Assembly (NCBI GenBank): GCA_964655065.1
Contig: CAZZLC010000017.1
Location: forward strand, 59,863-123,862
DNA from: DRPG01 sp964655065
GTDB taxonomy: Bacteria; Myxococcota_A; UBA796; GCA-2862545
Length of the DNA stretch: 64,000 nucleotides
Direction of reading: 5' to 3'
The notes below the pieces were generated by a model, which did not search any database, was not told where the DNA came from, and was given only the letters and a program-made list of their open reading frames with translations. Position numbers and translations under genes: made by a program. Positions 18,301 to 26,544 of the stretch are shown piece by piece. Position 1 is the first letter of the stretch; each line of letters begins with the position of its first letter.

Positions 18301-18804
18301 TGGGGAGCGGGCCTCGCCTACAGCAACGGCGTGAGCACCAACCTCGACACCGCCCGCACGCACTACTACGCCGAGCGGTGCCCCTCGCTCGGCCAGACCA
18401 TGGACTTCGTGATCGACGAGCTGAAGAACGCCCGGGTCACCCCTGCCATCGCGGAGTACGCGATCGCCCAGGGCTTCTCGAGCCGTGCCGCGAGCGACTA
18501 CGGCAGCCGCACCGCGTCGATGGCCCGGGATCTGCTCGACGACCGAGGACCGGAGCGCATTCGGGCCTTCCGAGAGGCGGTGCTCGCCCAACGCGACCGC
18601 CCCGACCTCGTCGACCGGCTGCAGGAGCGCCTGTTGACGGTCTACGCGGGGACCCTGCCGGGGCTCGGCGACCGGCCCGTCCTGTCGCTGGTCATCGGCG
18701 ACGACCGGCAGCTCGACGAGTGGGCGGCGTGGCTCGAGACCCACGACGCCGGCCCCCTGCAGCGCCTCTACCCGCGCGACTTCTGGATCGTCGAGCCCGA
18801 CTGA
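15319..18804 (+). CDS. M16C family metallopeptidase (presequence-protease-like)
   Basis: A 1161-residue zinc peptidase. The inverted zinc motif HxxEH is H86-T-Q-E89-H90, and the distal glutamate is E184 in the segment YNEM, as in presequence protease. Four repeated alpha/beta halves would make the closed clam-shell chamber that degrades peptides of up to several tens of residues. No signal peptide is seen, so a cytoplasmic role is likely. I start at GTG 15319, with GGAG upstream; the frame is open back to 14182 but that part overlaps the kinase gene. It converges on maeB with a 37-base overlap. Confidence 0.85.
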   Translation: MSWMWPMDFDDVENQAQPELGDLTAEQSIAGFTVHHLYVDDADHPLGGRFTHDHTGFVLQLLRIQTVPQAYLWVNTVPVGDRGEPHTQEHLLLGKGNRGRAVATLEDMSLVTSSAFTSQLRTVYHLHTTASPGVFFDVLDARLGALLFPDYTDEEIRREVHHYGVREAPAGGLALEEKGTIYNEMDSSFQGPGANLWRRVGQDLFGVDHPVAFSSGGLPDAIRSLTPEHIRRFHEATHHLANMGAIAVLPPDQPLVETLERLDGILRGHQPDPTPEGTAFSTEDTLPAPHTVDERELHTVAFPSGDPRAAGSVLLAWPPTRDLAPHEHTLLGVLLSGLAGNDSSTLYRAIVDSSTRERDTGARSVWASASDDLGFPVYFGVAGIPGSELDDDTARWLADRIQQELRDVAALAPDDPGLVDLKQRLRDEIVAFRRSIRRSISAPPGFGFRGTSSGWFSRLREIDAESGFRRSLTLTPHFDFIDAELAKPGNPYAEHLAGLVEQTPLVYVNRPDPVLLEALGEARAARLDDATGAIAERFGVDDPQEGLRRFKEAYDRDTARLEAAEQVVTARFVDDPPMDYDSALDFATGALEGVPTVRGRFDAMTGADVRLSLSLGDLTADQQRWIPVLATLLTRSGVVIDGSPVSYREVRSRLQREVLSAGAWLNTSARTGRLELALLASGTTPEEVDAAVGWAATFLDAPDWRPENLPRLRDLVESSLSRLQSRMLGREESWVRNPRSAMLYGDQPAQLRAWSFLTQAHDVQRLFWRLATPPSDATLHAVRALAPVGERLDREALRSLFRTLSTREGDVPEAVEDLVAPLLASEDEGTRTLAGHLERALADIPDSALGADLHYLVRRLAADWAEPPADALTELDSIRGAVRHRAGAHLVVSAGAMADDIDDRLRPLLALLDDGPPPGALPVTDHVVRRRLADRGGDPHAPNFGLFDPNRRSGVHLHAGPGPSIESPTEDAVLDHIAANTWGGGGAHGLFMATWGAGLAYSNGVSTNLDTARTHYYAERCPSLGQTMDFVIDELKNARVTPAIAEYAIAQGFSSRAASDYGSRTASMARDLLDDRGPERIRAFREAVLAQRDRPDLVDRLQERLLTVYAGTLPGLGDRPVLSLVIGDDRQLDEWAAWLETHDAGPLQRLYPRDFWIVEPD

Positions 18805-21068
18805 CCCGGCCCGAGCCTGCCGTCGAGCGCCTGGTTGGCGGTGTAGGTCGCGGCGTTCACCACCTCGTTGACGCCGCCGTTGATCGTGGCCACGTTCACC
18901 GGTCCCCCCACGCCCGCGAGCATCGGCCCCAGCACCTCTGCCGTCGCGAAGTGGCCGATCAGCTTGTACGCGATGTTCCCCGACGTCAGGTCCGGGAACA
19001 CCAGCACGTTCGCCGGCCCCTTCAGACGGGAGAACCCGAACGTCGAGGTCAGGGTCGCGAAGTCGACCGCGGTGTCGGCCTGCATCTCTCCGTCGACCTC
19101 GAGGTCGGGACGCCGCTCCCGAACGAGCGCTGTCGCCTCGATGACCTTGCGGACTCGAGCGTCGTCCCGGTGGGCGCCGAAGTTGCTGTACGACAGCATC
19201 GCGACCCGGGGCCTCACCCCGAAGCGCTCCGCGACCGCCGCCGTGTTCAGCGCGATCTCGGCCAACGTCTCCGCGTCGGGATCGATGTTGACGGTGCAGT
19301 CGCCCAGGAACACCCGGTGGGAGCGAAACAACACCGCGTAGACCCCGGAGGCGACCCGAGACCCCGGAGCCACGCCGAGGACCCTCAAGGCGGGGCGCAG
19401 GGTGGAGGAGTAGGGACGCCCCGGACCGCCCACCATCCCGTCCGCGAGCCCCTCCTTGACCATGGTGGACGCGAACACGATGGGGTCCATCAGGCTGTCG
19501 CGCGAGCCCCCGAGCGACAGCCCCTTGCGCTGACGCGCCGCCCACAACCGGGACGCGAAGTCTTCGAAGTGTGGTGACTTCGCAGGCTCGACGATCTCCA
19601 CCTTCGACAGGTCGACGTTCGCCTCCTGCGCCGCGGCCTGGATGCGCGCGCCGTCACCGACGAGCACGGGGTGGCAGATCTGCTCGTCGATCAGGATCTG
19701 GGCGGCCCGCAGCACCGTGGGGTGGCTCCCCATGGGAAACGCGATGCGCTGTGGATCGTTGTCGCGTGCCCGCCGGATCAGCGGCGTGATGAGCCCCCGC
19801 GCCCGCTCGACGAGCTCGTGCAGCCCCTCCCGGTACCCCTCGAGGTCGGCGATGGGCGCCCGCGCGACCCCCGACGCCGCCGCGGCCTCGGCCACCGCGG
19901 GAGCCACGTAGAGCAGCACCCGCGGATCGAACGGCTTGGGGATGATGTAGTCCGGCCCGAAGGCGAGCCGCTCGACGCCGTAGGCGCGAAGCACCTGATC
20001 GGGCACGTCCGCCTTGGCGAGCGCCGCGAGCGCACGTGTCGCCGCGACCTTCATCTCCTCGGTGATCTTGCGCGCCCGGCAGTCGAGCGCCCCGCGGAAC
20101 ACGAAGGGAAAGCCCAGCACGTTGTTGACCTGGTTCGGGTGGTCCGACCTGCCCGTGGCCACGATGGCGTCCGGGCGAGCCTGCTTGGCCACCGCGTAGG
20201 GGATCTCGGGGTCCGGGTTCGCCATCGCGAAGATGAAGGGACGGGGCGCCATACCCTGCACCATCTCTGCCGTGAGCACGCCGCCGACCGACAGCCCCAC
20301 GAACCCGTCCGCCCCCTGCAGCGCCTCGCCCATGGTGCGGGCCGGACCGTCGACCGCGAACGCCGCCTTGCTCGGCGACAAGCCAGGCCGGTCCTTGGTG
20401 ACGAGGCCGCGGCTGTCGAACATCATGACGTTGCCACGCTTCAGCCCGAGCGCCTCGTAGAGGCGGGTGCACGCCATGGCCGCCGCGCCCGCCCCCGACA
20501 CCACGAGCCGGATGGTCTCGATGGGCCGGCCCATCAGCTCGACCGCGTTGAGGAGAGCTGCCGCGCTGATGATCGCCGTGCCGTGCTGATCGTCGTGGAA
20601 CACGGGGATGTCGAGCTCCTCCTGGAGCCGCCGCTCGACCTCGAAGCACTCGGGCGCCTTGATGTCCTCGAGGTTGATGCCGCCGAACGTCGGGGCGATC
20701 GCCTTGACCGCCGCCACCATCTCGTCGACGGTGCGCGCGTCGAGCTCGATGTCGAAGACGTCGATGTCGGCGAACTTCTTGAAGAGGTTGGCCTTGCCCT
20801 CCATCACCGGCTTGCCGGCCTCGGGTCCGATGTCGCCGAGCCCGAGCACCGCAGTGCCGTTGGTGACCACGGCCACGAGGTTGCCCTTGGCCGTGTACCG
20901 GAAGGCGTCGCCCGGATTCTCGTGGATGGCGAGACAGGCCTCGGCCACACCCGGGGTGTAGGCGAGCGAGAGGTCGCGCTGGGTCGCGAGCGGCTTGGTG
21001 GGCACGACCTCGAGCTTCCCTGGGCGCTCCCCGTGGTGGTAGCGCAGCGCGTCAGTCTCGTCGGACAC
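18768..21068 (-). CDS. maeB: NADP-dependent malic enzyme with phosphotransacetylase-like domain
   Basis: A 766-residue fusion typical of MaeB. The N-terminal 430 residues are malic enzyme (SLAYTPGVAEAC, IDVFDIELDARTVDEM, FHDDQHGTAI, NAD(P)-binding VVSGAGAAAMAC). The C-terminal 330 residues resemble phosphate acetyltransferase (VFLGDCTVNIDPDAETLAEI, LGPMLAGVGGPVN) and in this family serve in assembly and acetyl-CoA control rather than catalysis. It converts malate to pyruvate with NADPH. The GTG start has GGAGG upstream. The gene is divergent from rnpB, and its promoter region is shared. Nearby ppc makes oxaloacetate, so the two sit on opposite sides of the C3/C4 node. Confidence 0.93.
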   Translation of the reverse strand: MSDETDALRYHHGERPGKLEVVPTKPLATQRDLSLAYTPGVAEACLAIHENPGDAFRYTAKGNLVAVVTNGTAVLGLGDIGPEAGKPVMEGKANLFKKFADIDVFDIELDARTVDEMVAAVKAIAPTFGGINLEDIKAPECFEVERRLQEELDIPVFHDDQHGTAIISAAALLNAVELMGRPIETIRLVVSGAGAAAMACTRLYEALGLKRGNVMMFDSRGLVTKDRPGLSPSKAAFAVDGPARTMGEALQGADGFVGLSVGGVLTAEMVQGMAPRPFIFAMANPDPEIPYAVAKQARPDAIVATGRSDHPNQVNNVLGFPFVFRGALDCRARKITEEMKVAATRALAALAKADVPDQVLRAYGVERLAFGPDYIIPKPFDPRVLLYVAPAVAEAAAASGVARAPIADLEGYREGLHELVERARGLITPLIRRARDNDPQRIAFPMGSHPTVLRAAQILIDEQICHPVLVGDGARIQAAAQEANVDLSKVEIVEPAKSPHFEDFASRLWAARQRKGLSLGGSRDSLMDPIVFASTMVKEGLADGMVGGPGRPYSSTLRPALRVLGVAPGSRVASGVYAVLFRSHRVFLGDCTVNIDPDAETLAEIALNTAAVAERFGVRPRVAMLSYSNFGAHRDDARVRKVIEATALVRERRPDLEVDGEMQADTAVDFATLTSTFGFSRLKGPANVLVFPDLTSGNIAYKLIGHFATAEVLGPMLAGVGGPVNVATINGGVNEVVNAATYTANQALDGRLGPGQSGSTIQKSRG

Positions 21069-21089
21069 CGGTCCTCCAGGTGTTATTCA
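21062..21089 (+). promoter_or_regulatory. Predicted rnpB promoter
   Basis: A -10 element TATTCA (21084-21089) with an upstream TG extension and a -35-like CGGACA (21062-21067) 16 bases before it place the start seven bases later, at the 5' end of the P1 helix of RNase P RNA. The -35 overlaps the maeB start codon on the other strand. Confidence 0.45.
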
Positions 21090-21096
21090 GCTCTCG

Positions 21097-21484
21097 TTCG
21101 AGGAAACCAGGAAATCGCCGGTGGCCTCGCGCCACGGGAGGAAAGTCCGAGCTCCGCAGGGCAGGGTGCCGGGTAACACCCGGTCGGGGCAACCCGGAGG
21201 AAAGCGCAACAGAGAGCAGGGCGCCGCGTCGGATGGTGTCGCGCCATTCCGCGGTAAGCGTGAAAGGGTGCGGTAAGAGCGCACCGGCGTCGTCGGCAAC
21301 GGCGGCGGCCAGGCAAACCCCACCTGGAGCAAGACCGAATAGAGGAGCGTTCGAGGGCGGCCCGCCCGAGCTCCCGGGTTGGTTGCTCGAGGCGACCGGT
21401 GACGGTCGCCCTAGATGAATGATTTCCGCCTGGGCTCGGAGCGATCCGACCTGGGAACAGAACTCGGCTTACGGGGTCCTCGAA
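21097..21484 (+). ncRNA. rnpB: RNase P RNA, bacterial class A
   Basis: The catalytic RNA that matures tRNA 5' ends. All core blocks are in order: GAGGAAAGTCCGAGCTCC, GCAGGGTGCCGGGTAACACC, CAACAGAGAGCAG, GTGAAAGGGTGCGGTAAGAG, TGGAGCAAGACCGAATAG, CCTAGATGAATGA and ACAGAACTCGGCTTACGGGG. The ends are set by helix P1: TTCGAGGA at 21097-21104 pairs exactly with TCCTCGAA at 21477-21484, giving 388 nucleotides. Several short reading frames across it are not genes. Confidence 0.97.
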
Positions 21485-21485
21485 C

Positions 21486-21507
21486 CCGGTCGCCTCCGGG
21501 CGACCGG
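21486..21507 (+). terminator. Hairpin directly after rnpB
   Basis: CCGGTCGCC pairs perfectly with GGCGACCGG around a four-base loop TCCG, starting one base after the P1 helix of rnpB. It is a strong GC stem but without a U-tract; a smaller hairpin (GCCC-TCC-GGGC) follows. A terminator or 3' processing signal is likely. The rest of the gap to 21621 shows nothing. Confidence 0.55.
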
Positions 21508-21621
21508 CGCCCTCCGGGCACCATCGACGCGACGTCGTTCGACGGCGGCGATCAGCGGCGCGTCGAGTACCCGTGCTCCGACCGCGCGGTCCTGGGCGAG
21601 TCGCAATCCACCCCCAGCCGT

Positions 21622-22158
21622 TCAGAAGGAGCCGGGGTCGAGCGGGTCGGTGCCATTTTCGATCTCCGCACCGTCCTCCACGCGGTCGCGATCCGTGTCG
21701 CGGTGTCGCGGGTCGGTGCCGTGCTCGTAGAGCTCGTCGAAGTCGTCCAGCCCGTCGGCGTCGGTGTCGGCGAGCAGCGGATCCGTGCCCAGCTCGGCGA
21801 GCTCGTCGAGGTCGGCGAGCCGATCGCGGTCGGTGTCGACCTGCAGCGGGCTGGTCCCGTAGACGAACAGCTCCTCGCGGTCGGTCAGCCCGTCGAGATC
21901 GGAGTCCTCGTACGTCGGGTTGGTGCCGTGGACCCGGACCTCGACCTCGTCCGAGAGCCCGTCACCGTCGGTGTCGGCGAGCACGGGGCTCGTGCCGAGC
22001 ACGTTGACCTCTTCACCGTCACCGAGCCCGTCACCGTCGGTGTCGGGATGGTTGGGATCGGTCCCCAGCACGCGCTCGTAGTCGTCGAGCAGACCGTCCC
22101 CGTCGCTGTCCTGTGGTCCACACGCCACGAACCCGAGCCAGACCCACCACCGCATCAT
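21622..22158 (-). CDS. Thrombospondin type 3 repeat lipoprotein
   Basis: A 178-residue lipoprotein. The start MMRWWVWLGFVACG is a short signal with a lipobox ending in Cys. The mature part is seven tandem units of about 23 residues, each with a DxDxDGxxD calcium loop and a spaced GTDP or GTSP, for example PDTDGDGLGDGEE and EDSDLDGLTDREE. This is the thrombospondin type 3 pattern, expected to bind several calcium ions at the cell surface. Two loops are degenerate (DTDRDR). No other domain is attached, which makes it shorter than most such proteins. I start at ATG 22158. Confidence 0.8.
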   Translation of the reverse strand: MMRWWVWLGFVACGPQDSDGDGLLDDYERVLGTDPNHPDTDGDGLGDGEEVNVLGTSPVLADTDGDGLSDEVEVRVHGTNPTYEDSDLDGLTDREELFVYGTSPLQVDTDRDRLADLDELAELGTDPLLADTDADGLDDFDELYEHGTDPRHRDTDRDRVEDGAEIENGTDPLDPGSF

Positions 22159-22212
22159 CGCCCCCCCCCGTGAGATGCCTCCTCGCCCGGGCACGCGTCA
22201 CCTCGTCCCGAC

Positions 22213-22246
22213 GCTCCCACCTTGCGGCGAGCGTACCGCAGGGAGC
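22213..22246 (-). terminator. Possible ppc terminator hairpin
   Basis: Downstream of ppc on its strand, GCTCCC/GGGAGC and TGCGG/CCGCA form a two-part stem around an eight-base loop. There is no U-tract. It lies in the 110-base gap that must also hold the promoter of the calcium-binding lipoprotein gene. Confidence 0.35.
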
Positions 22247-22268
22247 CTCGGCCGACGTCTCCGCTCGG

Positions 22269-25025
22269 TCACCCGGTGTTGCGCATGCCCTGGGCGATCC
22301 CGTTGGTGATGGTTCCGAGCGCGAGATGGATCGCCTCGAGCCCCGCATCGTTCTCGGCGAGCGCCCGCTTTCGGTGCAGCAGGCTGATCTGCATGAGCGA
22401 CAGCGGATCCACGTAGGGATTGCGGAGGCGGATGGCCTCCTGAAGGGTCGGGTTGTCGGCGAGCAGCGCGTCGGTCCCGCGGATCGCGAGCACCGCGCGG
22501 ACCACCCGGTGGTACTCGGCCTCGAGCTCCGCGAGGAGCGCGGTGTCGCCGCCGAGCTGCTCGACGTAGAGCCGCGCGATGGGAAGGTCCGCCTTGGCGC
22601 AGACCATCTCGATCTTGCCGATCAGATCGTCGAAGAACGGCCAGTCGCGAGCCATCGCCCGGAGATGATCGAGCCCCCCCTCGCGACTCGTCACCGTCTC
22701 GAGCGCCGTGCCCACCCCGAGCCAGCTCGGGAGCATGAGGCGGATCTGGGTCCACCCGAAGATCCAGGGAATCGCGCGGATTCCGCTCATGGTGCCGCTC
22801 CCGCGCTCGCGGTAGGCGGGCCGGGAGCCGTAGTGCACGTGGGCGAGCTCCCGAACGGGCGTGGCCCCGACGAACAGCCGAAACAGAGCGTCGTCGTCGT
22901 GCACCCGACCTCGGAACACCGGCAGCGCGAGCTCGGCGAGCTCGTCCATGGTGGCGCGGTAGGCCGCCACGTCGGCCTCGGAGACCCCATTCCGCCAGTC
23001 CTGGACCCCGGCCACGAGGGTGCCTGCCACGAGCACCTCGAGCGACCTCGTCGCGAGCGAGTCGAGCCCGAACTTCTGCGAGATGACCTCGCCCTGCTCG
23101 GTGGTCTTGATGGCCGTCCCGACGGTGCTCGGCGGAAGCGCTCGCAGCGCGCGGAACACCGGTGAGCCTCCGCCACGGCCCACCGTGCCTCCGCGTCCGT
23201 GGAACATGGTGAGCGCGACGCCAGCGTCGTCAGCCACCCGAGCGAGCGCCTCCTGGGCCTGGTAGAGAGCCCAGGCCGCAGGGAGCACACCGGCGTCCTT
23301 GGCCGAGTCGGAGTAGCCGAGCATCACCTCCTGCCGTTGACCCCGAGCGGCGAGCTGCCTGCGATAGACGGGGTCCGCGAAGAGCTCCTTCATGATGTCC
23401 GGGGCCGCGACGAGGTCGGCGCGGGTCTCGAACAACGGCACGACGTCGATGCGGGACACCGCGTTGGGCGCTGCGAGGTCGACGAGACCGGCCTCGCGGG
23501 CGAGCAGCAGCGTGCGCCTGACGTCGTCGGCGCTCGCGGCCATGGACAGGACGAAGGTGCTGGCAGCCTCCTCGCCGAGCTCGCGCTGCACCTGGTCCAT
23601 GGCGGCAAACACGTCGAGGGTACGCTTCGCGTCGGCGGGAAGCTCCAGATGAGGGCCGACGAGCGGGCGCCGGCCTCGAAGCTCGGCCGAGAGCGCGGCG
23701 CTGTCGAGCGGCGGAAGGCCGAGGGCATCGGCGATGTCCGCGAGCGCCTGGCTGTGGACCGCGGAGTCCTGACGCAGGTCCATGCGCAGGCCAAAGAAGC
23801 CGTGCGCACGCGCCATGGCCACGATGGGCTGGATGCGCTGATTCGCCACGCGCTCGGCCCCCGCCCGACGCACCGCCCGGTCGACCACGTCGAGGTCGGT
23901 GAGGAAGCCCCGTACCTCGGGGTACGCGGCCGCCTGGTGAACCGGCGCGCCCGCGTCACGACCCTCGACCACACGCCGCGTCGCCACGATCCGCTCGCGC
24001 ACGAGCGTCAGCTTGAGCCGGATGGGCTCGTGGGAGTCGCGACGCGCGTTGGCCTCCCACACCTCGGGGACGAGGTTCCGGTCGACGGCGATGCTCTGCT
24101 CCAGCGCCTCGTCGGGACCGGTGAGGTCGACCGACAGCGACAGGGCCCGGATCGCATCGTCGAGCGCGGCCTCGTAGCTCTGAAGCATGCGGTGGGCCCC
24201 CCGGCGCGCCGCAGCGAGCGTCACGCTGGGGGTCACGAACGGGTTGCCGTCTCGGTCCCCGCCGACCCACGTGCCAGGAACCACCGGGGTGGGGAGGTCG
24301 GCGAGCTCCACCCCGAGCCGTCGGGACAGCGCGCTGGCGAGCGACTGGGCCACGTCGACGGCCGCGTCCACGAGCCGATCCTGGAGGTACCACAGCACGG
24401 TGCTCACCTCGTCGAGCACCGACGGTCGATCGCGCCGTACCTGCGAGGTGAGCCACAGCACCTCGATCTCCGTGCGCAGCCGCTCCTCGATCCGCGAGCG
24501 CACCACCTCGGTTCGCGCCCCGTCCCGCTCGAGCAGGGCGTCGGAGACCCGAGCCAGCAGCTCGAGCACCGTGCGTCGCGTGGACTCCGTGGGGTGCGCC
24601 GTGAGCACCGGCCTGACGTGCAGGGTCGCCACGCGCTGGGCGACCTGGGCCGCGTCGAGTCCCGCGTCGACGAGCCACCCGATGGCGTCGTCAATCGAGG
24701 CAGGCACGGACTCTCCTCGGGCCTCCCGGTCCCGGTTGCGCCGCACGCGGTGGACCTGCTCGGCGGTGTTGATGAGGAGGAAGAACAGGGTGAACGCGCG
24801 CCCCACCACCACGACGCGCGGCAGCGGCCAGCCGTCGACCTGCGCGAGCAGCTGCTCGAGGGTGGGCGCTCCGACCTCACCGTGACGCCGGGCCCGGGCC
24901 TGGGTGCGCAGCTCCTCGACGGCGAGGAAGGCATCGGGACCCGCGAAGCGTGCGATCGCCTCGCCGAGCGCGCTGGCGACCCAGCGAACGTCATCGTGCA
25001 GAGGTCGGTCTTCGGGCCTGGTCAA
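22269..25025 (-). CDS. ppc: Phosphoenolpyruvate carboxylase
   Basis: A 918-residue enzyme of full family length that carboxylates PEP to oxaloacetate, refilling the TCA cycle. Diagnostic segments are intact: LTAHPTESTRRT with the catalytic histidine, VPGTWVGGDRDGNPFV, LGYSDSAKDAG, the mobile loop FHGRGGTVGRGGG, SGIRAIPWIFGWTQ, and the C-terminal NGIAQGMRNTG. I use the TTG at 25025, with GGAG a few bases upstream. The long frames on the opposite strand are shadows. It is divergent from the oxidoreductase gene at 25084. Confidence 0.96.
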   Translation of the reverse strand: MTRPEDRPLHDDVRWVASALGEAIARFAGPDAFLAVEELRTQARARRHGEVGAPTLEQLLAQVDGWPLPRVVVVGRAFTLFFLLINTAEQVHRVRRNRDREARGESVPASIDDAIGWLVDAGLDAAQVAQRVATLHVRPVLTAHPTESTRRTVLELLARVSDALLERDGARTEVVRSRIEERLRTEIEVLWLTSQVRRDRPSVLDEVSTVLWYLQDRLVDAAVDVAQSLASALSRRLGVELADLPTPVVPGTWVGGDRDGNPFVTPSVTLAAARRGAHRMLQSYEAALDDAIRALSLSVDLTGPDEALEQSIAVDRNLVPEVWEANARRDSHEPIRLKLTLVRERIVATRRVVEGRDAGAPVHQAAAYPEVRGFLTDLDVVDRAVRRAGAERVANQRIQPIVAMARAHGFFGLRMDLRQDSAVHSQALADIADALGLPPLDSAALSAELRGRRPLVGPHLELPADAKRTLDVFAAMDQVQRELGEEAASTFVLSMAASADDVRRTLLLAREAGLVDLAAPNAVSRIDVVPLFETRADLVAAPDIMKELFADPVYRRQLAARGQRQEVMLGYSDSAKDAGVLPAAWALYQAQEALARVADDAGVALTMFHGRGGTVGRGGGSPVFRALRALPPSTVGTAIKTTEQGEVISQKFGLDSLATRSLEVLVAGTLVAGVQDWRNGVSEADVAAYRATMDELAELALPVFRGRVHDDDALFRLFVGATPVRELAHVHYGSRPAYRERGSGTMSGIRAIPWIFGWTQIRLMLPSWLGVGTALETVTSREGGLDHLRAMARDWPFFDDLIGKIEMVCAKADLPIARLYVEQLGGDTALLAELEAEYHRVVRAVLAIRGTDALLADNPTLQEAIRLRNPYVDPLSLMQISLLHRKRALAENDAGLEAIHLALGTITNGIAQGMRNTG

Positions 25026-25083
25026 GCGAACTCCAAGGGCGGCACAGCCGGCCCCTCTTTAATGTCGATACTTCTCCGCACCG

Positions 25084-26541
25084 ATGCCTGACCAACTTCT
25101 GGACGAAGCCGTCGACGCGGTGGTGATCGGCAGCGGCCCCAACGGGCTCGCCGCCGCGGTGGCGCTCGCCCGGGAGGGCGCGAAGGTCGTGGTGCTCGAA
25201 GCCCACGACGAGCCCGGCGGGGGAACGCGCACCGCGGAGCTGACCCTGCCCGGGTTCCGGCACGACGTGTGCTCGGCGTGCCACCCGATGGGTCGGCTCT
25301 CGCCGTTCTTCCGCTCCTTGCCTCTCGACCGCCACGGGCTTCGTTGGCGCGACTCGGACGTCTCGGTGGCGCATCCGCTCGAAGACGAACCCGCGGTCCT
25401 GCTCCGTACCGACCCGGTCGCCACGGCGGAGGCCCTCGGCGTGGACCGGGACGCCTACCGACGCCTGGTGGAGCCCTTCCTGGACAATCCGCACGGACTG
25501 CTCGCGGACGCGCTCGGTCCCCTGCGGGTTCCCCGCCACCCCTTCCTGATGGCCCGATTCGGACTCCAGGCGATCCGCTCGGCCCGCGGTCTCGCGTCGG
25601 CGTGGTTCGAGAGCTCCCGGGCCCGCGCCCTCGTCGCCGGCTGCGCCGGGCACGCGGTGATCCCGCTGGAGGCCCCGGTCTCCGCGGCCATCGCCCTGAT
25701 CTTCCTCGTCACTGGACACGTCGAGCCCTGGCCCGTGGCCGAGGGCGGCTCCTTCGCGATCACCCGGGCGCTCCTCGGCGTGCTCGAGGAGCTGGGCGGC
25801 CGGGTGCAGACGGGAATCCGGGTGACGTCGCTCGATCAGCTCCCGCCCTGCCGCGTGGTGGTGTTCGACACCGACCCGGGGCAGCTCGCGACGATCGGCG
25901 AGCCGCACCTCCCCGCCGGCTACGTGCGGCGGCTGCGCAGGTATCGCTACGGCCCGGGCTCGTTCAAGGTCGACTGGGCGCTGTCGGCGCCGATCCCCTG
26001 GCGGGACCCCGAGGTCGGCCGTGCGGCCACCGTTCACCTCGGCGGCACGTTCGACGAGATCGCGTTCGGCGAGCGGGCAGCGTGGGAAGGCCGGGACCAC
26101 GATCGCCCTTACGTGCTGCTCGTTCAGCAGAGCGCCCTCGACCCCACCCGGGCCCCCGAGGGCATGCACACCGGCTACGCCTACTGTCACGTCCCCAGCG
26201 GAACGGCCCGGGACTACACGGGGATCATCGAGGCCCAGATCGAGCGGTTCGCGCCGGGATTCGAGGACACGATCCTCGCCCGGCACGTCACCTCTCCCCG
26301 CGACTTCGAGCGCTACAACCCCTCGTTCGTGGGGGGCGCGGTCACCGGCGGAGCCGCGGACCTCACCCAGCTGTTCACTCGTCCGGTCGCGCGACTGAAC
26401 CCCTACACGTCGCCCAATCCGCGGCTCTACATCGGGTCGGCCGCGACGCCCCCCGGCGGCGGAGTCCACGGGATGGGCGGATTCTTCGCGGCCCAGGCCG
26501 CCCTGCGCCGGCTCGGGTCGCTGCCCGTCGAGCGGTTCTGA
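25084..26541 (+). CDS. FAD-dependent phytoene-desaturase-like oxidoreductase
   Basis: A 485-residue flavoprotein. The dinucleotide-binding motif GSGPNGLAAAVALAREGAKV is at residues 16-35, followed by VVLEAHDEPGGGTRT. The C-terminal YIGSAATPPGGGVHGMGGFF is the motif typical of carotenoid desaturase and PYROXD2-like enzymes. No other carotenoid gene is in the window, so carotenoid synthesis is not supported by context; the closest match by pattern is the PYROXD2-like group of unknown substrate. The ATG at 25084 is used. It converges with the RsmC-like gene three bases later. Confidence 0.8.
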   Translation: MPDQLLDEAVDAVVIGSGPNGLAAAVALAREGAKVVVLEAHDEPGGGTRTAELTLPGFRHDVCSACHPMGRLSPFFRSLPLDRHGLRWRDSDVSVAHPLEDEPAVLLRTDPVATAEALGVDRDAYRRLVEPFLDNPHGLLADALGPLRVPRHPFLMARFGLQAIRSARGLASAWFESSRARALVAGCAGHAVIPLEAPVSAAIALIFLVTGHVEPWPVAEGGSFAITRALLGVLEELGGRVQTGIRVTSLDQLPPCRVVVFDTDPGQLATIGEPHLPAGYVRRLRRYRYGPGSFKVDWALSAPIPWRDPEVGRAATVHLGGTFDEIAFGERAAWEGRDHDRPYVLLVQQSALDPTRAPEGMHTGYAYCHVPSGTARDYTGIIEAQIERFAPGFEDTILARHVTSPRDFERYNPSFVGGAVTGGAADLTQLFTRPVARLNPYTSPNPRLYIGSAATPPGGGVHGMGGFFAAQAALRRLGSLPVERF

Positions 26542-26544
26542 GCC

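Noticed and set aside
15070..19545. A 1491-residue open frame on the minus strand opposite the M16 peptidase
   Set aside because: The plus-strand product has clear HxxEH and distal Glu motifs; the antisense product is a low-complexity Arg/Gly/Val-rich shadow caused by high GC.
21083..21418. Small open frames across the region after maeB
   Set aside because: The region is RNase P RNA with all conserved blocks and a closing P1 helix.
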